Source of the DNA: Brassica napus
Lineage: Eukaryota; Streptophyta; Magnoliopsida; Brassicales; Brassicaceae
Direction: 5' to 3'
Length of the DNA stretch: 64,000 nucleotides
Assembly: GCF_020379485.1 (NCBI RefSeq)
Contig: NW_026014659.1
Location: 12,501-76,500 of the forward strand
The translations under genes and the position numbers were made by a program. Positions 55,339 to 64,000 of this stretch are shown in pieces. The first letter of the stretch is position 1. Each line of letters opens with the position of its first letter. A model generated the notes under the pieces. It was not told the DNA's origin. It did not search any database and saw nothing but the letters and a program-made list of their open reading frames with translations.

Positions 55339-56427
55339 ATTTGGATTTTGTTTAGGCCTAGATGGCCGTATTTGTATTTACCGGGACTGGCCGTTGGTGG
55401 CTTTGAATCCCTTGCCGCTTTACGCGGTTTATTTATATGATAAATGTTTTGTTTCGAGTTTTCCTGAGTAGGGTTGAAGTAAATACGAGTTGTCGTCTCG
55501 TATTTAGTTCTGATTAGACGTTCAATCTGTTGGTTCGTTCGTGATTTTCGTAAAAATTTACTTATCTTTACGATTTTCGAGAACACTGAGATATGAACGG
55601 AGAGACATGGTTTAGGATCTCGTATCTTTTAGATATCATGCCTTGAGATGTTTGAGACCAGAGCGTAGGGTTTAGGGCAAGACCTAGGTTTACTTTCGGT
55701 TAAGGTTTGTGCGGTGACTAGCCGGCTATCGTTTTTCCTGTTGCGATTTCTTCCTGACTGGCACCGATTTAAAGTCTGCGATATGTTCTCGGCTTATATG
55801 ACTTGTATGGTACGAATCGAGCATCTTCTCAGAATCAACTGGAAGTGCTAAACCAAAATTTCGGATTTTTGTTGTAGCGCGCTTTTGTCCTTGTGCCGGA
55901 CGTTTTTAAAGATCAAAAGAGTGATCGAATTGCGTTTGTTTAAGACGGCTAGCGTGTTCGTCGGGGCTAATCGACGAACGGGGTGTAAGGTTTTTGGTGG
56001 TCGCGTTAGCATTATCCTCGAATTTTAACTTTTGCGACGTCTCGCAGTTTCTTCGAGGATTATACGTGTATTTTTGCGTGTTTGAAAGATGATAATCTTT
56101 ACGATTTTTGGGCCGGAAGGGGCCGCAGACAAGAGTCTTAACGTTTTCAGGCGTGTCCAGAAAGTTTCTTTTGTGTTTTACTGAAGCGTAAACGTTTTCG
56201 ATAAAAAGGACAACGTATATTGTAGTAAAAGTTTTTGAAGTTTCTAAAAACTCGATTACAATAATGAAGATTTTTCTAAGTGGGAGTATACGAGTATACG
56301 CACCCACTCCCCCCCCCCTTTTTAGAGAGGGGGATAGCTGAACTCGTCTTTTTTTTGACGAGCTGCCTACGTACCCGTTTTCGAGGATCAAGCCATCTCG
56401 TAGTTCTGTTTCAAGTCGCGAGTGTTC
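55339..56427. other. E2 spacer between convergent units
   Basis: Colinear with 48582-49720. It contains the conserved AAGACCTAGGTTTACTTTCG block (near 55677) and the C-run/G-run hairpin with GTATACGAGTATAC (56284-56335). No coding sequence recognised. Confidence 0.7.
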
Positions 56428-59030
56428 TTACTCGGCGGTGGATATTGCGATGTCCGCCTTGACCGTGTCGATCGTGGCTGGGTCAATGCTATTTTCCGGA
56501 CGTTCCGGTTGAGTTATCGCGTGGGCTTCGGACTTGTGTCGAGTTTCGACGTCCGATGCGTTTGCGTCGATAGACGATTTTAATTCGTCTTTTCCCTGGG
56601 CGCTTTTGGCCGAAGATCGGTCTATCTTCGTGCGCTTGCCGTTTACAGCTGCAGAAGTCGTGATTTGCCTTAACTTGTGCTCCGCGAGGAAGCATAGTCG
56701 CGACTGTTTTTGGCATCCCCAGATGGCCGTGACTCCGCTCGGCGTTGGGAACTTGAGACCCAGGTGGTATGTTGACGGAACTGCCTGCATGGCGTTGAGC
56801 CATGGGCTTCCCATGATCACGTTGTAGATAGCGGGATGATCGACTACCGCGAATTCGACGATTTTTGTGATCTCCTTGGCCATGACTGGCAATTGGATTG
56901 ATCCGAGAGTCATCGGCACTTCGCCTGAAAAACCCGTGAGTGGTTTTGGCGTCGGAATTACTTCTTCGAGTTCAATACTCATCCGCTTGAGAGTGTCGCG
57001 GAAGATTACGTTGACCGTGCTTCTCGTGTCTACGAGTACCCTTCCGACTTCTAAATCTTGTATGACGAGATCTATGACGAGCGGGTCGCAGTGAGGTTGG
57101 TCGATACCGCCGGCTTCTTCCTCTGTGAAGGTGATCGAGCAACTTTGGCCGTCTCGTGGAGGAGACCATGTAGGCCAATTTGCACTTGATTCTGCCTTCC
57201 GTTGGTAAGCCTTGATGGCCGACACGGTATTGCTGCAGTATTGTGATCCTCCGATGATCATATTGACTCTGCGATGATTGTTATCGTTCCGTTTGTCATC
57301 CGGCCTCCTACCGCGTTTATCCCCAGGTTGGTTTCGTTGAGGGGATTTTTCAGCGGGCGGATTTCTATCCGTCTTTGGAGGGCGATCGGAATCGAGGATG
57401 AGATCCTTGACGCTAGTTACTTCCGAAAGCTCTCCAGCGAGTAGCTTCGCGGCCAGTCTTGCTCTCAAGACTTTGCAATTGGTCGTGGAGTGTCCTCGGG
57501 ATTGGTGGAACTCGCCGAATGTGTTTTCGTCATACCCTTGATTGCGAGTCCATGTGTTGCCCGTGGTCCGGCCTTGATCCAAATTGATCGCATAGTTATG
57601 CGCCCCTTGGAGATCTTCCCCCTCGTGATGGACGTATTTGTCGTTACGAGAGTTCTTCTTTTTCCCCTTCGGATCTGCGTCTTTCGAGGATGGTCTCGCC
57701 GGCTTATGTTTTTGCGATAAGACTTTAGTTTCTTCCTCGACTATGATGTAGTCCGTTGCTTTGTGGAGGGCGTCCTGGATCGTTCGCGGTTTGTCGAGAG
57801 TTATCCATTTTCTGAATTTCGACTTGTACCAGAGCGTCTTTCTCAGCGCGTCGATGGCCACTTTGTCGCTTATCCCGCTGACCCTGGACATTATCAGCTT
57901 GAACCGACTGATAAACTCGCGGAGGGGTTCGTCTTCCCTCTGGGAGAGACTCCATAAGTCAACATCGGAGGTTTCTCTGTCTATGAATACAGAGTACTGT
58001 TTGAGAAATTCCGTTGCGAGCTGTCGAAAACTCCCGATGGTGTTGCGACGAAGGCGTGCGAACCATTCGAGAGCTGCTCCTTCAAGATTTTCGACGAACA
58101 GGCGGCAATAGCCGGCATCTTTTTCGCCGTCCTTCAGTCTTGCTCTTCCCATCGCGATGTGGAAAGCCTGAAGGTGCGCTTTTGGATCGGCCGTACCATC
58201 GTACTTCGGTACTTTGATCTTTCCCGGATCGGACACCCTCATGTCCGAAATGCAACTGGTAAAGGGGGTCTTTCGAGCTCCTTCTAACAGTCGATCGATC
58301 TCGGGGGCAGATGGATTTGAGACTTTACGGCTCTCACTTATGCTGCAGTCTTGGTGATGTAGTCGCGAAGATCGCGGATATCCGATGTCTCGTCAGTAGA
58401 TTTCCGAGCCTGTCGGCGTTTACTGCGAGTGAGCTCGTTTTGCCTTTCGGCCAGCTCCTCTTGTTCGTTCCAATAGGCGACTTCTTCTTCTTCCGTCATT
58501 GGATTTTTGAACGGGGAGCCTTCCCGAGCGGATCGGCTTCTGGTCCTTCTTGGATGTCTGTCGACATCCTCGTCGGTGTCGTTGGAGACATCGCTAGGAT
58601 CCAGGTCAATGTGTTCGGCTTCGTTATCCTCCGAGTCCTTTGCAGGGGGCGGAAGATTTTCAGGGTTCCCCTTTTTGACGGGAGATTTCTCGCTAGGGTA
58701 TTGACCGGAAGGTCGTTCCCGCGTGAGTCCTGCTCTATCAAGTGGGGTGGCAAAGTCGAGCCTCTTCCCGCGGATTTTGGTGGTTCCGCGGGGACGGATA
58801 GCTTGGGTCCTTGCCGTTAAGGTTTCAACCTGTTTGGTCAAGGTATTCACGAGCTTATCCTGTTCTTCCGACCTTTTCTCATAGGTGGCGAACATCTTTT
58901 TGAACTCCTCGAGCGTCATGGCGTTGGCTTGCGCGTTGGCCGCAGATACGTCCGCTACTGGAGTGTGGAGATCGGTGCCGCTGCCTCCATTAAGAGGAGT
59001 TTGCACGTTATCCGCGTCGTTGGTTGACAT
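56428..59030 (-). pseudogene. E2 gag-protease
   Basis: The start [20 protein letters not shown] (59030) lies ~60 bp after the PBS and is the only gag start kept in the array. A frameshift and TAA near 58338 and a 13-bp loss near 58313 split it. The second frame (from about 58310) has the gag core ([60 protein letters not shown]). A finger-like [11 protein letters not shown] follows, then protease with [16 protein letters not shown], where Gly of D-T-G is Arg. The tail runs to ...[10 protein letters not shown]. No RT, RNase H or integrase follows: the next region is the spacer to the antisense ORF. The ORF from 58242 is open for 604 codons. Confidence 0.88.
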
Positions 59031-59073
59031 GTCAGATTGTGTGTGGCTTTTGCGGGTTAGATTGATCCGTAAG

Positions 59074-59096
59074 TCCCCCTCCTTCTGGCGCCAAAC
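59074..59096 (-). other. Primer-binding site of E2
   Basis: The minus-strand GTTTGGCGCCAGAAGGAGGG follows the LTR end. The leader between it and the gag ATG (59031-59073) matches that of C up to the point where C's gag deletion begins. Confidence 0.72.
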
Positions 59097-60575
59097 TGTG
59101 GGAACCGAAATTCACACTGTCGATTTCCGTTTAAATAAGGAAACTAGGAAAACCCTAATTTCCCAGAGGACCCGGATATCTGTTAATTACCACACGTCAA
59201 GCAATCAGAACACGAGAATAACAACGATAAAAATAAGAAATCGAAGAAGAGAGCAAAGAAGATCTTATTTCCGAATTTGCGTATGAGCGTTTACAACAAG
59301 GTATAGGCCTGGGCTCGAGAGCTGTCGGCGAGATTCCTAGTTCTAGCAACCCTAAGACGGCTAAACCTAATTGAGTCGCAACTCGAAATAACAAAAACAA
59401 AAAAATGCCTAAGTTGCTCTAAGTGCTAAGTTTGCTCTGAAAAAGTTCTCCTCCATGCTCCTCGCGCAGGACTCCTTATATACTAGCTCCAAGGTCGGTT
59501 TACGCTTTTACACTTCTTCCCTTAAGCCGTCATAGCATAAAAATGGAGATATTCCATTTTTCCCGATCTTCACAATTATTTTCAAAACTTTCGTATTTAT
59601 CCGCAGAAACTTGACATTTATCCTTCCTTGTGGACCAAGCATAAACCGTGCTCTGGTTTACGGGCTTTTGGTTAAGAAATCATAGGATGGGCCTCGAGTC
59701 GTGTTTTAGGTCCTTTTGGGCCATCTTCTGACTCGACACGTTTACTATGAGTTCTTTTGATAAAGAATGAACTTTCCGCGGTTTTTAATTCGCAAAGTCT
59801 GATCGATGATTTAGAATAGCGGAAAGCATGGACTGAGCTTGCTACGGTCTTCGGGAGATGGCATTTGAAGGTTTGACGAGAATGCATGGACTGGTGTTGT
59901 ATCGATGTTCGGAAGAGCTCGATCGCTATGCAACGACCGAACTTTGGCTCAAGCCCGCTCGCTACGTAGCGACCGAGCTTTGGCTCGAACTCGGTCGCTA
60001 CGTAGAGACCAAGCTTTGGCTCGAGCTCGGTCGCTACGTAGCGACCAAGCGGGACGAGCGCTCGGTCGCTACGTAGCGACCGAGCTTTGGCTCGAGCTCG
60101 GTCGCTATGTAGCGACCGATCGAGACGAGCGCTCGGTCGCTATGTAGCGGCCGAGCTTGGCCGAGCTTGGTCGCTACGTAGCGACCGAGTGGGACGCGTG
60201 CTCGGTCGCTACGTAGCGACCGAGCTTTGGCTTGAGCTCGGTCGGTACGTAGCGACCGAGCGGGACGATTGCTTGAGCTTGGTCGCTATGTAGCGACCGA
60301 GCGGGTCGGATGTTCGGTCGCTTCGTAGCGACCGGCATTGGCTCAGACTTGGTTGCTACGTAGCGACCGGACAGCGTGTATGTGCGGTAGTTACGCAACG
60401 ACCGAGCTTGGTTCGTTTGCTTTTGAATCTTCAAGGATACTTCTTCGTAAAAACTTCGTATTGGTTATTATTTTTTTTCAAAAATTATATCTTTATTTTT
60501 ACTATCTCTTTCGGAAATACGAGCTCCGAGGATTTTCGGGTGGTAATTCCGTCGTGACCATTTTAGACCCCAACA
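59097..60575 (-). mobile_element. E LTR-C (5' LTR of E2)
   Basis: 1479 bp, TGTGGGAACC to CCCCAACA (plus sense). The palindrome array is at 59925-60405 with about 13 units. The TATA box (minus) is at 59475-59482. Its right end adjoins B LTR sequence. Confidence 0.9.
59925..60405. repeat. Palindrome array in E LTR-C
   Basis: About 13 units including decayed ones (GGTCGCTATGTAGCGGCC, GGTCGGTACGTAGCGACC). Confidence 0.88.
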
Positions 60576-60647
60576 CTGACCTGACTGGTGCGTCTCCTCG
60601 CACTAAAGTCTGTCCGGACGATCCTATCCAGGATCGGGGACATGACA
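60576..60647 (-). mobile_element. Element B: 5' LTR, last segment
   Basis: Seventy-two bases, TGACCTGACTGGTGCGTCTC to GGGGACATGACA, matching 16140-16211. The GAACT target duplication of B follows at 60648-60652. Confidence 0.9.
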
Positions 60648-60652
60648 GAACT

Positions 60653-61171
60653 TAGAATGGATTAGATGATTAGAAAAGGGGGGTCTTATGTAGGGACCCT
60701 ATGTATTGGTGGTGTGGAAACACACGTACTGTTTGATACTGGAGCTACACACAGCTTTGTGAGCCCAGATATGATCGGAAAAGGGTTGTTCCAGATGGGA
60801 ACAGAGGATGATCCTTGCATAGTGAATGCAGCCGGTGGGCAAGTAATGCATTCATTAGGGCGAGTAAAGGATATCCCAATAGTGATCCAGGATAGAGTTA
60901 TGCCTATGGATCTGGTTGTGGTCTGCCTTAAGAATCATGAGGTGATATTAGGCATGGACTGGCTTGGAAAGAACCGGGCCACTCTGGACTGTCACAGAGG
61001 AAGGGTGCAGTTTGAGAGTGGGTGTGGACCCCCGATCAGGTTCCAAGGTATTCGTCCGACCTCTGGATGCTTAGTGATATCAGCAGTCCAAGTGGAACGG
61101 ATGCTTGAGAAGGGTTGTGAGGCCTTTTTGGTCACAATCGCCACTAAGGAGGTTGTAGGGGCTGGTGACCC
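60653..61171 (+). pseudogene. Element A protease region (continuation after B)
   Basis: Joined to gag across B, the frame gives a TAG at 60663 immediately followed by ATG at 60666. The protein MIRKGGSYVGTLCIGGVETH leads to [19 protein letters not shown], an intact D-T-G protease site. [20 protein letters not shown] and [19 protein letters not shown] then match F. It is cut at VVGAGDP by the LTR of D (61172). RT onward lies beyond the window, if it exists. Confidence 0.9.
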
Positions 61172-61770
61172 TGTAACATCCCAGATCCTGAATAGGATCA
61201 TTGGGACGGCCATGGTTCGAGCAAACGTACTAGTCAGTCTAAGGACATCAAGACAAGCGTTCCATGGCCAGATAAGAAGGTTAAGGACGTAAGGAAACTT
61301 AGACTTAACCTTATACAAGTCGAGAGTCAGCTAGGAAGAGTAAGACGGTAGCTGGACGGATGGAACAAGTAGCTCGACCAGCTCAACGGAGTTAGGCTAA
61401 GCTCACTCCAGCTCGGCCACTACTAAGTCAGCTCCACTAGCTGAACTACTAGCTCACTCAGCTGAGGCAGCTGGGAGTCAGCTCATCTCAGCTGGACGGA
61501 CTGTTCGTGTTTCGGTCCGATGGTCCGGGTCCGGGCTGGTGGCAGGCCATGGGGGTCTGGCCATGAGGCCATGGACCGTTTGGGCATGGGACAAGGCCGT
61601 GGGCTAAGTCCAGAGGGATTGGGTAAGGCCTTGGGCCTCTGTCCGACCCAAACCCATGCGGTATTGGCGAAGGGACGCATGCGGCCGAGAGGGTGTAACC
61701 CTTGGCCGATTGTGCCCATCCGCTGGCCAGTCATGCCTGTTCGTGGGGCAAGACTTACCCCCTCGTATTC

Positions 61771-61779
61771 TATAAATAT
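61771..61779 (+). promoter_or_regulatory. D LTR TATA box
   Basis: TATAAATAT in the context GTATTCTATAAATATGGGG, 205 bp upstream of the exon-like ATG. A purine-rich AGAAAGAGAGAG leader follows. Confidence 0.7.
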
Positions 61780-61975
61780 GGGGTCCACTCTGTCGATTTC
61801 ATTCATCCAATCTAGAGTAAAAATACTCAGAGAAATCATAGAAAGAGAAAGAAAGAGAGAGAGAGAGTTTCCGGCCAAAGCAAGGCCGATTGTGTGGTGG
61901 TTAGGTTTCCGGCGATCTGATCGTTTGTGAGGCAACCTCCGATCAAGTAAGGGAGACCGAGAGTAGGAGAATATC

Positions 61976-62002
61976 ATGGAGAACCCTGACACAGTTCAGA
62001 AG
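61976..62002 (+). CDS. Predicted LTR-borne first exon of D gag
   Basis: Nine codons, MENPDTVQK, end in phase 0 at AAG|GTACGT. The acceptor AATCCTTAG at 63438-63446 opens AGKSKSGKTQRNKKMAGQ in frame with gag. The position and phase match A and F although the sequence differs. Confidence 0.5.
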
Positions 62003-62289
62003 GTACGTGGTGGGATATGGCACCATCAGACCGAACAGACGGTCCTTGTGATCGCACCGCGGCTCTGGTCGGTCCATTAGACCTAACCGCTTCTCCTCTT
62101 CTTGTTTCTATCCGGCCCTTTCTCTTCTTTCTGATTATACACAAAGGGTTGTGTTGGTTCAGTCCAAGGGACACGTCCCTAGACTTGGTCGGTCATAACC
62201 AAACCGCTAACCTAGACGCTGGTCGGTTCGAATCGCACCATAGACTGGGCGGTTGGGCTAAACGTTTGGTCATGTCCCAAGAGGCACGA

Positions 62290-62455
62290 TTGGCCAAAGG
62301 TCACGAGTTACCAAGGGTTGTGAGGTACCAAATGTCACGGATTCCAAAGGTTGTGAGTTGCCAAAGGGTGTAAGTAACCAAGGGTTACGGACGCCAAGAG
62401 GTACGAGGACCAAGAGGTACGAGGACCAAGAGGTACCAAGGACCAAAGGGGTGCA
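62290..62455. repeat. Short minisatellite in D LTR
   Basis: Imperfect 16-17-bp units of the type CCAAGAGGTACGAGGA, grading leftward into CCAAAGGTTGTGAGTTG-like units. The last three copies are nearly identical. Confidence 0.75.
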
Positions 62456-63284
62456 TTTCCCAAACGGTGCCTGTTGAGACAGGTCGTGTCTGTTCCTTAG
62501 GAATCAGACCATGTCTTGTCCGTCGAGATAAGTACACGATTTGTCTAAGCCAGGGTAAGAGTCGAAAGGTCCGATCGGCCGTTTGGCCTAACCGGATTGG
62601 GCGTGAGGCTTACTCGTCCGTTGGATCCAGGCCCAAGGCTGGATCAGGTAAGGAAGTCCGTTGGGCCTTTGATCTGGACTTCATCTAGGCCGGTCGCACC
62701 TAGATTCTATCTGGATGGACGGATTGGTCTTCGGGACGATCCGGACTGTTCGTGTGTTCTGTTTATCTATTCTGGACTGTCTATCTGATTCTAAGTCAAA
62801 GGGTGGTTGGTTGAATGACTTAGGATTCGGTAGGCAGGTTCATATCTTTTGATAAGTATAATGTCCGAGGTTTATCTATGTTCTAGGAACCAAGCCAAGC
62901 ATTGTAGAATCGACCAGTTCTATTCTCGATTAAGATTAATGCTTATCTGGTTGTGGTTTCAGGAACTAAGGATGGTTCTGGTCAAGCCAAGGAGCCGTGA
63001 AGGCTCGGTCAGTGAGAGGCTGTGTAACGTGTGGTTAGATGATGCTAGGGATGAACTAGTGATTGTCTATGAAACGATTAAGAAGTTGTGGTTTTATAGT
63101 TTCTAAGTAATACATTTTATATACATTTATATTCCGCTGTGCTATCTGTTCAATTGTTTTAGAACCTCAGATTCGAACATGGCTTAGTAAATGAAAGACT
63201 TAAAATGAATCAAACAAGCAAAGGATTGATTAAGTAGCAAACGGGTCCAGTTTCGTCGAGAGGCCGGATTCGGGTGTTACAAGT

Positions 63285-63296
63285 TGGTATCAGAGC
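63285..63296 (+). other. Primer-binding site of D
   Basis: TGGTATCAGAGC lies three bases after the LTR end. Confidence 0.9.
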
Positions 63297-63446
63297 ATGC
63301 TTGATTCTAGGATAGTTGGGTTATGTAGTCCACACACACGCAGCTAGCTGATTCAGTCTCATGGTGAGGTTTGATAGTTAGGTCTAGGGATTAATTGTCT
63401 CGGTTATGTTATGTATATGTTGTACTAACAATGTCTGAATCCTTAG

Positions 63447-64000
63447 GCTGGGAAAAGCAAATCGGGAAAGACCCAAAGGAATAAGAAAATGGCCGGTCAG
63501 TCAAGTCAAGCGGCCGCGGATGGATCTAATACGTCCGGGTTACCAACCGAGCCGGCTGTGACTAACACCGGGGATGTGTTACCGACTGACCAGGCCAATC
63601 TTACGGGAACGCAACCAGAAGGTCCGCAACATCAGGAAAGTGACGAGGAAGTAGAATCCTCGAACGCTAACAGTGATGGTGTGCAGCGTGAGAAAAGGGC
63701 CGAGGGAACGGCCAACATGCCCGCAGCACTGTCCTGAGAGGACTTGTTAGAGGCCATGAAAGTAATGGGTAACCAGGTGGCGGCTATGACTCAGCTGTTC
63801 ACTCCACTAGTGAATTCATCAGTTGGTCAAGCTACACCTGTAGCTACGGCTACACCTAATGCTACGGGTCCAGCTGTGGACGCGGTTGAGGTGATCGAGA
63901 TCGATCCACCGGAAAGGTCTGTAAAGAAGGTTGACTATCTGAGTTTGCTTCAACATCTATCCAGATTGGGTACAAAGCAATTCTCAGGTAGTACCGACCC
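63447..64000 (+). pseudogene. gag: Element D gag, N-terminal part
   Basis: Begins AGKSKSGKTQRNKKMAGQSS after the predicted acceptor. A polar, acidic N-terminus follows, then a premature TGA at 63735-63737. Beyond it the same frame continues EDLLEAMKVMGNQVAAMTQL, VEVIEIDPPERSVKKVDYLS and LGTKQFSGSTDP, which align with F gag up to the Retrotrans_gag domain. It runs off the window. Confidence 0.85.

Larger units (their letters stand above)
29554..60575 (-). mobile_element. Tandem array E of Tat-like elements
   Basis: All parts are on the minus strand. From left to right: a partial LTR (29554-29717), a gag fragment (29718-30020), LTR-A (30021-31443), internal region E1 (31444-52075, carrying the CACTA), LTR-B (52076-53332), internal region E2 (53333-59096) and LTR-C (59097-60575). 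The middle LTRs are shared by neighbours, as expected from unequal LTR-LTR recombination rather than separate insertions. The internal regions carry gag-protease and an antisense ORF but no RT, RNase H or integrase. Confidence 0.9.
13834..60647 (-). mobile_element. Element B: non-autonomous Ty3-like element with nested insertions
   Basis: On the minus strand the element starts TGTCATG at 60647 and ends CTTACA at 13834. The 5-bp target duplication GAACT is seen at 13829-13833 and 60648-60652, in the gag-protease junction of A. Its own sequence is the left LTR (13834-16211), a short internal region (16212-18469) and the right LTR, which is cut into 18470-20465, 29419-29553 and 60576-60647 by C and array E. 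It codes for no complete protein. It is therefore younger than A and older than C and E. Confidence 0.93.
61172..63281 (+). mobile_element. Element D: 5' LTR
   Basis: 2110 bp, TGTAACATCCC to GGTGTTACA. It is inserted in A's protease; GACCC (61167-61171) is the expected left target duplication, the right one being outside the window. Its start resembles the B/F LTR start in layout (GATCCTG-GGATC, then ACAAGCGTTCCATGG). An AGCTG-rich cluster lies at 61340-61500. A TATA box, an exon-like start, a short minisatellite and a second exon-like block near 62960 are listed separately or follow the A/F pattern. Confidence 0.88.

Noticed and set aside
28027..60434. ORFs with repeated GRYVATE / ARSLRSDRA peptides
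   Set aside because: They are translations of the LTR palindrome array, appear on both strands because the unit is palindromic, and change with copy number.
61483..62373. ORFs in D LTR on both strands
   Set aside because: No domain, and overlapping frames on both strands. The only LTR ORF I keep is the nine-codon exon supported by A and F.
1..64000. Host genes, tRNA or rRNA genes
   Set aside because: All protein-like regions could be assigned to transposable elements, and no tRNA cloverleaf or rRNA segment was recognised by eye; a tRNA scan would be needed to exclude short ones formally.

Overview
This window is plant nuclear DNA made almost entirely of transposable elements. Nothing in it looks like an ordinary host gene, tRNA or rRNA. 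The Tat-type and Tekay-type Ty3/gypsy elements, the CACTA element and the LTR motifs suggest a Brassicaceae genome, probably Brassica or a close relative; this assignment rests on remembered family resemblance, not a search. The setting looks like gene-poor, probably pericentromeric, heterochromatin.

Layout. (1) 1-6054 is a G-box-rich compound satellite that abuts, and seems to replace, the first part of the 5' LTR of element X. (2) X (6055-11253, +) is a non-autonomous LTR element with one long unrecognised ORF that carries possible reverse-transcriptase relics. (3) X sits in the 5' LTR of element A, a Tekay-like chromovirus on + (11254-13833, resuming 60648-61171). (4) A is split between gag and protease by element B (-, 13834-60647, 5-bp target duplication GAACT). 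(5) B's 5' LTR is split by Tat-like element C (+, 20466-29418, duplication CCTGC) and by a tandem array E of the same Tat family (-, 29554-60575) arranged fragment-LTR-internal-LTR-internal-LTR. (6) Inside the first complete E unit, a CACTA transposon (32348-47413) interrupts the antisense ORF. (7) Inside the CACTA's TNPA-like gene sits F (-, 33031-40893, duplication TGACC), a nearly complete Tekay-like chromovirus. The nesting order A>B>E>CACTA>F is five levels deep. (8) Element D (+, from 61172) is inserted in A's protease and runs off the right edge.

How the parts relate. C keeps protease-RT-RNase H-integrase but has lost gag. E keeps gag-protease and an antisense coiled-coil ORF but has no RT or integrase. 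Both share LTR, PBS and PPT, so they look like halves of one system that could once have complemented each other in trans. All C/E LTRs carry a variable-number array of an 18-bp perfect palindrome. Elements A, D and F share another architecture: a short first coding exon lies inside the LTR, followed by a phase-0 intron that spans the LTR/PBS boundary and joins the gag reading frame. Nearly every coding region is broken by stops, frameshifts or deletions, and these are noted entry by entry.
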